Shown here in pieces: positions 22,340 to 33,000 of a stretch of 64,000 nucleotides of DNA. Position 1 is the first letter of the stretch. The number at the start of each line of letters is the position of its first letter. Under the pieces are notes generated by a model that saw only the letters and a program-made list of their open reading frames with translations, had not been told where the DNA came from and searched no databases. Origin of the DNA: Sarcocystis neurona (taxonomy: Eukaryota > Apicomplexa > Conoidasida > Eucoccidiorida > Sarcocystidae); contig KL647318.1 in NCBI GenBank assembly GCA_000727475.1, positions 1,001,047 to 1,065,046 of the forward strand. The letters run 5' to 3'. Made by a program: the position numbers and the translations under genes.

Positions 22340-25300
22340 CGACAGAAGCAGTGAAGGAAGCCGAAGAGGAAGAGAAAAGTGATGACCTCTCGACACGAGC
22401 AGCAGCAGGTGGTCCTGAGGAGGGCAAGCACGAGGCCAGAGCATCTTCCTCTGCATACGCCGCAGGAGAGATACATGAGGAGCCCAGAGGAGCGGCTCAG
22501 AAGCAAGCAGCAGCAGAGAAGCACAAAAGAAACGCGTACGTAGCAGCAGCAGCAGTAGAAATACACGCAGCGGCGCCGGCAGCTGCGCGTCGGCATGCAG
22601 CAGCAGCAGGAGCAGCAGCAGTAGCAGCAGTAGTAGCAGGTCCTGCAAGAAGCAGAAAAAAGTGGGCTGCTGCAGCAACAGCAGGAGGAAGATGCGGAGG
22701 AGGAGGAGGAGAGGAGGAAGGAGCAGCAGCAGAAGACGGGCGGAACGAGTGGCTTGGGGGGACCGCCAGGCAAGGTGCAGCAGCAGGAGAGGCCGAGGAG
22801 AGCGTGGGGAAGTTAGCAGCACCGGAGCGTTACGCAGCAACAGCAACAGCAGAAGGAGGCGGAGGCGCAGGTCGCGTGTCACCACCAGTTTCAGCCGTAG
22901 CAGCAACGACGGCTGCAGCAGGAGCAGGAGAAGCGGCAGCCGCACCAGCAGCACTGGTGGTAGAATCTCTTGAAGCAGCAGCCACAGCAGCAAAGGCGCC
23001 AGCAGCAGATTCGGCGACTGCTGCAGCTTTAGCAAAAGGAAGAGCAGTGGTGGCAGCAGCTGCAGCAGGAAGAGACGCAGCAGCGACTGCAGCAGCTAGA
23101 GATGCAGCAGCAACTCGGGACGCCGCAGCAGCAGGGAACGCAGGAACAGCAGCCCCGACAGCAGCAGGAGACGGGAGAAAAGGATCGGGAGGCGCAGAGA
23201 CAAGGCTAGCAGTTGTCGCACGTCCCGCAATAGCAGCAGCGGAAGGAAATTGCACTGTCTCTCTTTCGAAGGAAAGTAGTGCAGGGTCGGATGTAAGTGG
23301 AGGAGCCGCAGACCATCGTGGAGCCGCAGCAATAGCCGCAGACAACGGAGGCGGAGAAGCAGCCGCAGGAGGAAAAGAAGACGGTGAAGCCAGTGCAGCA
23401 GCGGCAGCAGGAAACAGAGGCGCAGGAAGCGAAGAAGCCACTGCAACAGCAGCAAGAATGAGAGGAGAAGAAGTGAAAGAAGCGGCTGCAGCAGCAGCAG
23501 TGGGGCGGAGCAGCGTAGAAACAGAAGAAGCAAGACCGGCAGCAGCCGCGACAGGGTGGTGGGCTGCTGCGGCATGCAGCGCAGCTTCCGCAGCAGCAAA
23601 GTGCCCAGCAGAAGGTAGAGCAGCTAGAAGAGTTGCATCAGGGAAAAAAGCAGCAGCTGTGCGGACAGCAGCAGCTGTTAAAACACCAGCAGCAGGAGAA
23701 GCCGGAGCAAGTGACGTAGCAGTGGTGCACTCTGCAGGGGGCGGTGCAGCAGCTACGGCTGCAGCAGACGAATTTCGACGGGAAGCAGCAGCGGGCGTCA
23801 CGGCTGCAACTTTCTCGGAGAGAGGAAGAGCAGGCAGCGGAGCGGTAGACTCAGCAGCCGCAGCAGCGCGTGTCTCTGCAGGAACAGCGGCCGCGGCAGA
23901 AGCGGCCGCGTTCCTGACACCAGACGCTGCCGCAGGAAGGAACAGGCTGAGGCAAGCAGCAGCAGCAGCACCACCGTTGGTAGCTGCGGCAGCAGCTGCT
24001 GCTAGTAGGAAGGTGCTGGCGTCTACTGCTGCTGCTGTTGCTGTTGCAGAGACTGCAGGCGGAGAGGCAGCAGGTGGTCGATTCCTCGGGAGGCAGGAGG
24101 ACAGAGAAGAAGTTGCGGCTGAGGAAGTACCAGATGAAGCAGCAGCCGCAGGTATTCCTGTGCAGCGCCACCGGAGGGCAGGTGGGGCTGCCGCCGCAGC
24201 AGCAGAAGCACCGTCGCGTGCTGCTGCTACAGAAGCAGCAGACGCTGCTGTCGGTAAAACAGCAGCAGCAGATGCCATAGCAGCTGAGACAGCAGCATCT
24301 GCTGGTGGTGAGCGAGCAGCAGCGAGCTTCAATAAGGCAGCTGCTCCCATAGCAGAAGCGCTAGCAAAGGCGGCACTTTGTACGTGTGTGGCGAAGGGTC
24401 CTACGGCTAGTCCTACTGCTGCAACTTGTAGGAGAGAAGGAGCAGCAGCTGTTGGTGAGGAGGAGGAGGTGGTGTATGCGATTCTGGGAGGGGAAAACTT
24501 GGCAGCTGCTGCTAGCGATAGGGCAGCAGGAGCAGCTGGTCTTGCAACTAGTAGAGTACCACTGAGCGCTACAGTTGATTGCAGAGATGCTGCAGGTCCC
24601 GACGAAGGAGGCGCAGCAGGTGCGCGGCTACCGACCGAGCCTGCCTCGCTTGCTGCTGTTGCTGCTGAAGAGAAAAAGGAAAAGACAGCACGTGGCGGGC
24701 GTGTTGCTTTTCAAGGTGAAGAAGGAGCTGCAACAGCTACTGCTGCTGCTGCCTGGTGGCGAGACAGCGGAACAGCAGCTACTCCGCCAGTAGAAAGTAC
24801 TGCAGCAGCACCTGCTACTTCTAGGAACGAAGCAGGGGCAGCTACAGACACTAGGAACATGAAACGAGCCCGTCGTGCTGCTGTTAGGGAAGCAGCAGCT
24901 GCTGCGGGCAAAAGTGAGCGAGCGGTAGATGCTGCGGAAGAAGCAGCAGGACGCGGTGGTCGCGTGGAAAGCGCGGCTGCTGCTGCTGCTGCGGAAAGGG
25001 TGGGGGGGGACGAGGAAGCAGCGCAATTCGCTGGTAGGACGGAGAAAGCACCTGCTGCTGATGCTTGCAGAGAGACGAAAGAAGCTGCTGCTGCTAACAA
25101 AAAGACAGCAGTTGCTGGTGGAGATGCGGCAGTTGCTGGCGGAGATGCACCAGCTGCTGATGGTGAAGCAGCAGCTGCTGATGGAGAGGCAGCAGCTGCT
25201 GATGGAGAGGCTGCAGCTGCTGATGGAGAGGCAGCAACTGCTGATGGAGAGGCAGCAGCTGCTGCTGTAGAAGTAGCAGATTTTCATGGGGAAGGCGTTG

Positions 25301-25730
25301 CTGATAGAGCGGTGGCAGCTGCTGCTGGAGAAAGCAGGGAGCCAGGCAGGAACAGCAGTAACAGCTGCCCTGCCTCTGTGTGTGAAGGCACAACAGCAGT
25401 TGACGAGAGCCCGGCTGCGACTGCAGCGGCAGCTGGTGGCAGAAGGAAAACATGCGGCGCTGCTGCTGGAGCGACGGCAGCTGCTGGGGCGCGTAGAATT
25501 GGAAAAGATGAAGCTGTTGCTCCCCGAACAGCTGCAGCAAACAGGGACGCGAGGCAGCAAAGAGCGGCAGTCTGTGAGAAGCACGAGGCTGCAGCTGCTG
25601 TTGCTGCTGCTGAGGACGGCGGGAGGGAGGAGGCAGAGGAGAAAGCAGCAGCAAGCCTTGCTGCTGCAAACAAAGTCGCAGTAGCAGACGTGGCAGAGGT
25701 AGAGGAAGACTCTGCAGAGAAGCTGCAGCA
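22340..25730. repeat. dense CAG/GCA repeat DNA, coding strand unresolved
   Basis: Ala-rich frames are open on both strands. A 506-codon minus frame covers 22830-24350; the plus first frame is open throughout. In the second plus frame a Leu-rich helical stretch at about 25370-25560 (for example RARLRLQRQLVAEGKHAALL and LERRQLLGRVELEKMKLLL) looks like a real coiled coil, but the same frame carries TAG codons elsewhere. I could not decide on an exon, so no gene is called. Confidence 0.6.
25096..25275 (+). repeat. 21-bp tandem repeat (ADGEAAA or LLMERQQ units)
   Basis: Imperfect 21-bp units built on GCTGATGGAGAGGCAGCAGCT. The plus frames give Ala-Asp-Gly-Glu-Ala-Ala-Ala or Gln-Leu-Leu-Met-Glu-Arg-Gln; the minus strand gives a Leu/His/Gln period. 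About six to eight units, with the first ones more diverged. Confidence 0.8.
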
Positions 25731-27060
25731 TGCTGCAGCAGACTGCCTTCCTGGCTGCGGACTTCCTGCTGTCCATCCTGGTACCGCCCCCCCACCTGCT
25801 GCCGCTTGTTCTTCTTCGACACTGCTACATCAAGCTGCTGCAGCTGCTGCTGCTTCTGCCAAGGCTTCGCAGGCGACTGTTGCCCGTGCAGCTGCTCGCG
25901 CTGCTGCTTCGTCGAGTGAATCTTGTGCTGCCGCTGCTGCAGTGCCTGCTACTGTCTCTGGTCGCATTGCTGCTGCTGCTGCGTCGTCGTCTGCTGCTAT
26001 GTGGGGTGCTGCTGCTGCAGCGCCGTCAGCTGCTCCACGTGCTGCTGCGCCCACGGTCTCCGCAGCAGCTGGTTGCTACTATTGCAGCGCCTGCTGCTCT
26101 GCTGGTGCTGCGCTGCCTCTGCCGTCGCTTCTTTCCACGAGAACAACCACACTCTTCCCCACTGCCTCTGCCTTCTGCTGCTGCTCCTGCACTTCTTCCT
26201 CCTGCATGCGGACAAACGCAGCTGCTGCTGCTACCGCGCGGCGGCCTTCGCCTGTTCCAGGAACCTCCCCTTCCGCTGCTGCTGCTGCTTCCGTCCCTGC
26301 ACGACGACGTTCTGCTGCGCCTGCTGCTGGTCCTTCTGCTTCTGCTGCTGCTGCTTCCGCTGCTGCTGTCGCTTCTGCTGCCGCTGGCGCTCCTGCTTCT
26401 GCTGCTGCAGCTTCTGCTGCTCGTCTTTCCTCTCCTGCTCCTGCTGACGCTTCTGCTGCTGCGTCTCTGTTCTCTCTTGCTGCTGCTGCTCTGCGCTCTC
26501 CAACTTCTTCCACAACTCCTGGTATCCCCCTCCCGGGCACTGCTGCTGCCGCTGTTGCGTCCGGGCTTCTGCGTCGTCCTGCGGACGCGGCATCTGCTGC
26601 TGCTGCTGTTGTCACTGCAGCAGCTCTTGCGGATGAAGAAATGTCTGCCGCTGCTGCAGAGGCTACTGGAAGACTTATCACGAGGTCCCACACCACAGAG
26701 AAGGGCAAAGCAGCAGAAGACGACAAAGAGGAAAAGAACATGCAAGGTACCGCCGCTCACGTGGTTGCACCTGCAGGTCACGCTGCTTCTGCTTCTTCTT
26801 GTTCTTCTTCTTTCGTGAATCTTGCTACTGCTGCTGCTGCTATATCGTCTGCTGCCGCTTCTGCCGCTGCTGCTGGAGTTCCTGCTGCTGGTGAAGTTGG
26901 TGCGGCAGGTGGAGTTGCTGCTGCTGTCCAGTCTCCAATTGCTCGCAGCAGCTCTCCTGGGACAACCCGCGTTGCTGCTGCTTCTTTTCCGTCTGCTGCT
27001 GTCTTCGAAGACTTCCCCCACACGCCGCGGACGAAGCACGCATGCGCAGGAGAAGCCGAT
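25731..27060. repeat. CTG/GCT-rich block
   Basis: The repeat orientation flips to CTG on the plus strand. Plus frames are Ala- or Leu-rich, minus frames Gln/Lys/Arg-rich (for example minus 26231-26593, QQQQERTETQQQKRQQEQER). If coding, the minus strand would carry Gln tracts. Exon limits are unknown. Confidence 0.6.
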
Positions 27061-30000
27061 CTTCTACTCGACCCGCACAGCCTCTGGCTGCAGCAGCTGC
27101 TGCAGCAGTTCCAGCAGACCCCGCGGCTGCAGCAACAGGAGCAGCAGCAGCTGCTGCAGCAGCTCCAGCAGACCCCACGGCTGCAGCAACAGGAACAGCA
27201 GCAACTGCTGCAGCAGCTCCAGCAGACCCCACGGCTGCAGCAACAGGAGCAGCAGCAACTGCTGCAGCAGCTCCAGCAGACCCCACGGCTGCAGCAACAG
27301 GAACAGCAGCAGCTGCTGCAGCAGCTCCTCCAGAGCCCCCGGGCGCAAGAGCAGCTCCAGAAGCCGGCCGGCCTGCAGCAAAACGGAGGTGAGCTGCTGC
27401 AGCACCAGACCCCCCAGCAGGTGCAGCAGGAAGAGGAACAGCAGCTGCTGCAACAGCAACTCCGGCAGGGCCAGCAGCAGCAGCGGTGGCCCGCGCAGGG
27501 ACGCGAACAGCGGCAGCGGGTCGCAGAACAGCAGGGAGGGCAGCAGCAAACGCAACAGCAACACCGCTGTGAAGAGCAGCAGCGTCTGCAGCAAGGGGAG
27601 CTGCTGCAGACGCTGCAGCCGCAGCACCTCGTGCTGCCACCACTTGCCGCCGATTATATCCTGTCGAATACGGAGGCAGCCAATCCGCGGCTGCTGCGTC
27701 GGCTTGAAGTTTCGGGAAGCCTGGCTGGGAGCAGCAGCAGAAACAGACACAGCAGCAGGGAGGGAAGAAGCAGAAGCAACGTGAGCCGCAGGGCACACAG
27801 GCCAAGGCTGCTCGGCAGCAAAAGCAGCAGCAGGTGGCCGAGCCGAGAAGAAGGAGGAGGAGGCAGTCGCTCCCCCTGCAGCGGCAACAGCAGCAGCTTT
27901 TTCGACCAAAGCAGCAGCAGCACGGGTCTTTGTCGCAGGCGCAGCATTGCCGGAACACAGCAGATGAAGGGAGTCGTCGTCTGCAGCAGCACGCCCGACG
28001 AAGAGAAAGACGCTGGGCACAGCCGGAGCAGAGAGGGCAGCAGCAGCAACAGCTACACGGTACAAGCCGTCCCCGGGAAGGGTGCTTCCGCAGAATTTTC
28101 CCTGTTAGTCGATGCCATGGAGCTGCAGCGGCACTCACTGCAGCAGCAGCAGGAGAGTCTCTACGAGCAGAAGCAGCAGCAGCAGCATTTCTATGAGCGC
28201 GGGCGGCGACAGGCTCTTCAAGAGCAGCAGCACCATCTGTACGAGAAAGAGCAACAGCAGGCTCTTGAAGAGGAGCAGCAGCAGCATCTGTACCAACAGA
28301 TGCGTCAGCAAGCTTTCCCAGAGCAGCCGCACCAGCAGCCGCAAGAGCAGGAGCAGCAGCAGCGACAGGACGAGCAAGGACACCGGCAGCAGCAGCAAAG
28401 GGGCAACACTGGGCAGCAGCAAGCCGAGAAGCAGCAGCAGGAGGAGGAAGCAACGAGAGGCCAGCAGCCGGCAGAGCAGCAGCAGCCGCTGAAGGAGCGG
28501 CAGGCGCAACCGGAACGCCTGCAACAGCAAAAGAAGCAGCAGCAGGAGTGGCGTCAAGAGGGGCTTGAACAGCTGCTGCAGCAGCAGAGGATACAGGGTC
28601 GGGCTCCTGAGGAGCTAACGATGATGCAGCCAGCGCTGCAGCAGCCGGGAGAGCAGCCCTTCTTTCAGCCGGACGCTACAAAAGAGAAATTGTTGCGGAT
28701 GGAGGAGATGCGTGGGCCTGCGACAGCGGGGGAAGCAGCAGCAAACAGCAGCGGAAGAGAGGCAGGAGGCGAGGAAGAAATAGAAGAAGAACAGCAGTTG
28801 AATGAAGAGCAACAGCAGGCCCTGCTGTACGTGCAGCAGGAAGTTGCCGCAACGCGACGCTGCCCTCTAGACGCCTTGGCTGCGTCTCTGCTGGCCGCGT
28901 TTTCTTCCTACGACGGGTCCCCGCTGCAGCAGCGACAGCTGGAGCAGCAGCAGCAGCAGCAATACAGCAGTTCGCAGCAGCCGTACAGCAACCCGCAGCA
29001 GCAATACAGCAACCCGCAGCAACAACAGCAGCAGCACGAGCGGGCACAGCCCTATCAGGGGTCAACCGAGGAGCAGCAGGAGCCTGGAGAGGAGCAGCCA
29101 GGCGGCAGTGAAGCGAGCGAGAAGCGACAGCAAGTGCAGCAGGACCGCAGCGGGGAAAGTCCCGCGATCCGCTTCGTGTACTCCTATGACGCAGTTGCAG
29201 GTGGTAAATTTCTAGCGGAGGAGCAGCAGCAGCGTCTACTTCAACAACAGCAGCAGCAAGGACCGCAGCAGCCACCGCAGCAGGGCAAGTTCAGGACTGT
29301 TACGCAGCAGCAGGGGCAGCAACACGTTCAGCAGCAGCAAGAGCGCAGCCAGAATCGCCACGATGCCCAGCAGCAGCAGCAACAGCAAAGGTCCCTTGAC
29401 GGGGTGCATCAGCAGCAGCCGGCCGGAGTGCAGCAGCAACAGGTGCTGGGACTGCAACAGCAGCCACCGGAGGTGCAGCAGCAGCGACTGTGGGCGCAAG
29501 CACTTCCCCACCAGCAGCCGCAGCGGCAGCTGCGCACTCATCACCAGCAGCAACAGCAGCCGCGTCGCCTGCAACAGCAGCAACAGCATCAACGGATCGC
29601 GAGTCAAAGACAGGTGCCGCCGGTGCATGTGGAGGAGACGCTTCCGCAGCAAAAGGAAACACAGCAACCCCAGCAGCAGCACCTGTTTAGGAGGCAGCCT
29701 TTTCCGCGATTCTGGCAGCAGAATTTGCAGCGAGAACAGCAGAGCCAGCGTCGCGAGCTCGCGCAGCAACAGCCGCTCCTGCTGCAGCAGCAGCCGCAGC
29801 AGCAGCAGCACTCGCAGCAGCAGCAGCAGCACTCGCAGCAGCAGCAGCAGCAGCTCGCAGCAGCAGCAGCAGCNNNNNNNNNNNNNNNNNNNNNNNNNNN
29901 NNNNNNNNNNNNNNNNNNNNNNNNNNNNNNNNNNNNNNNNNNNNNNNNNNNNNNNNNNNNNNNNNNNNNNNNNNNNNNNNNNNNNNNNNNNNNNNNNNNN

Positions 30001-33000
30001 NNNNNNNNNNNNNNNNNNNNNNNNNNNNNNNNNNNNNNNNNNNNNNNNNNNNNNNNNNNNNNNNNNNNNNNNNNNNNNNNNNNNNNNNNNNNNNNNNNNN
30101 NNNNNNNNNNNNNNNNNNNNNNNNNNNNNNNNNNNNNNNNNNNNNNNNNNNNNNNNNNNNNNNNNNNNNNNNNNNNNNNNNNNNNNNNNNNNNNNNNNNN
30201 NNNNNNNNNNNNNNNNNNNNNNNNNNNNNNNNNNNNNNNNNNNNNNNNNNNNNNNNNNNNNNNNNNNNNNNNNNNNNNNNNNNNNNACTCGCAGCAGCAG
30301 CAGCACTCGCAGCAGCAGCAGCAGCACTCGCAGCAGCAGCAGCAGCACTCGCAGCAGCAGCAGCAGTTGCAGCAGCAGCAGCAGCAGTTGCAGCAGCAGC
30401 AACACTCGCAGCAGCAGCAGTTTCAGCAGCAACTGTTGCAGGAGGAGTCGATTTGCTTGTGTACAGGACCGCTGCAAAGTCAAGATAAGTCGTCCCTCTC
30501 TGGTGGTCCTGGCGCTCCAGGGCCATCTCTCGGCAGACTTGTTGCTGCGGAAAGCAACGTAGGTGAGACTGCAGCAGCAGCTGCTTCCAGGGCGGCTGCT
30601 GCGATGCCAGTCGAAAGAGGAGTCACGGGCAGTGACGCCGACCCCGCTGCTGCTGCTGCAACATCTTCTGCTGCCACCTGCCCTGCTGTGGCTGCAAACT
30701 TCGCCGCTCTCGCACAGGCTGCACCTGCTGCTGCCGATGCTGCTGGTGTAGTCGCTGCTGCAGCAGGTGCTGCGGTTGGTGCCGCGGTCTCGGCTGCATG
30801 TTCAGCTGGAAGCAGCCTCCCCACATCGGCGCCGCCGGTTGCTGCTGCCCTCTTGGGTGCTGCACTCCCTCGAGGTGCTGCTGATGCCGCAGGTGACCCT
30901 GGAGCTCCAGGACAAAGCCGCCGGGGGCAGCTACTGCTGCGTCAGCTCTTTCGAGCTGCTGCATGTGGGGCGGACATGCGACTTCCCACAGCAGCAGCAG
31001 CTTGTTCTTTAACGGCGCCTACCTCCGGCTCCAGGGCTGCTGCTGCTGTTGTTTCAGCTGCCAGGGCAGCGATGACTGCGCCTGCTGCTGCTGCTCCAGG
31101 CGAGCCGTTCGCGACATCTGACGCTGCTCCCGTGTCGGCCGGACTTGCTGCTGCATCTGCTGCTGCACTTGGTGCTCCTCCTCCTCCTCCGCCGCCTCCG
31201 CCTCCTCCGCCGCTTCCCGCTGTCGCTCCTGCCGCTGGTACGACGAGAGACACTGGCTGCCTCCTCTTTGCTGGAGCTGCTCCTTCGCCCTCTGCGACGG
31301 CGCTTCACGGCAGCTACTCGGCTGCTGCGTCTGCTGTTGGGCCTGCTTCAGCTGCTGGGGCTGCTCCTGCTGCTGGGACGGCTTCTGCTGCTGGTCTCAG
31401 GCACTTACCTGCGAACGCTTCCACCCGGACCCACCACCGCGTTGCCTCTGCAGCTGTCGCTGTCCTCGGGCCTTCCGCTGCTGCTCCCCCTGCCGCTGCT
31501 TCGCAGGCTGCTGCTGAGTCGCCTCTCCGTCGCTTCGGAGGGCTCGCCTCCACCTTTGCTGCCGGTGCTGGGGGCTGCTGCTCTTCTGCTGCAGCCGTTG
31601 CACCTCCTTTGTTTCCTGGCGTTCCTGCTGCTGCTGGTCCTCCCCCTGCCACTGCAGCGTGCCTTTCTGCTGCTGCAGTTATGGCCCCACCGCTCGTTGC
31701 CGCTGCTGCTGCTGCCCACCCGTCCGCAGCAACGTCTGCTGCTCGCGCTGCTTCTGCGCTCTCCCCGCTGCCTTCTTCCGCAGCTACTGCTGTTGCTGCT
31801 GCTGCTGCGGCCCAGTCTCTGGCCCCCGCTGCTGCTGCTTCTTCTCAGCCTCTACCCGCTGCTGCCGTTGCTGCCGGTGCTGTTCAGTCTCTAGCCCCTG
31901 CTACTGCCGTTGCTGCTGGTGGGGTGCTTGGGACTGCTGTGGCTGTTCTCCCCGCCGCGGCAGCCTCCAGCGCACAGGCAGCACTGCAGCCACGTGGCCG
32001 CGTGACCGAATGGTTGCAGCAAGCGACGAAGAAGCAGCAGCAGCAGGACGGGTATCGTCGCAAGCCAGAAGGTGCGTCACAGCAACAGGCGAAGCAGCAG
32101 CCACTGCAGGCGCAAAGGCAGAAGCTACAGGAGCAGGTGCAGCAAAAGAAAGAGCGTGGCCGCACGAACGAGCTCCGGCCACACTCCACCCTGCACCAGC
32201 TGCAGCAGGACCCGGCGTCGCTGCAACGTAAGACGCAGCCGCAGCCGACCCAGCAGCAGCCGACGCAGCCGCAGCCGACGCAGCAGCAGCCGACGCAGCC
32301 GCAGCCGACGCAGCCGCAGCCGACGCAGCAGCAGCCGATGCAGCAGCAGCCGACGCAGCAGCACCTGACGCAGCAGCACCTGACGCAGCAGCGCCTGACG
32401 CAGCAGCAGCCGACGCATCAGCGGTTGCCATGGGCCCGCGCTGCCCAGGAGGAGCAGTCTTTAGAGCAGGAACTGCAGCAGCAGCCAACAGAAGATGACG
32501 CACTCGTCGTCTCTAAAATTCCGCTCCTGCAGCAGCCCCACACTCTTTTTCAAAGACAGCAGCAGGTCGGCGGCTGGTACGTGGAGCAGCAGCAGCAGCA
32601 GCCAGTCCAGCAGCAGCAGCAGAACAAGCAGCAGGAGGAGCAGCAGCAGGGAGGGGCCCTAACAGAAGACCAGAGGCAGCAGCGCGGCACGCCGATGCAG
32701 TCGACGAGGAAGGAGGTGGCCGAGCAGCAGCAACTACCGCTCCTGTCTCACCGCAGCAAGCGAAGCACGCGTGGAGGAACGCCTGCTGCTTGCCTTCAGC
32801 AGCTACGACAGAAGCTTCTTCAGCAGCCGCAGCCCCACGCCCAGCCCCAGCCACAAAATCGTGGACCGCACCTCCTGCAGCTGCTGCAGCACTCCCAGCG
32901 CATGCAAGCGGCGCAGCAGACTCTTTCTTTGTTCCAGGAGCAACAGCAGCAACAGCGCACGCAGCAGCAGCAGGAGCGCATGCAGCAGCAGCAGGAGCGC

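Noticed and set aside
22830..24350. 506-codon minus-strand Ala-rich protein
   Set aside because: Equally long Ala-rich frames exist on the plus strand. Repeat composition alone keeps both open, so no strand was chosen.
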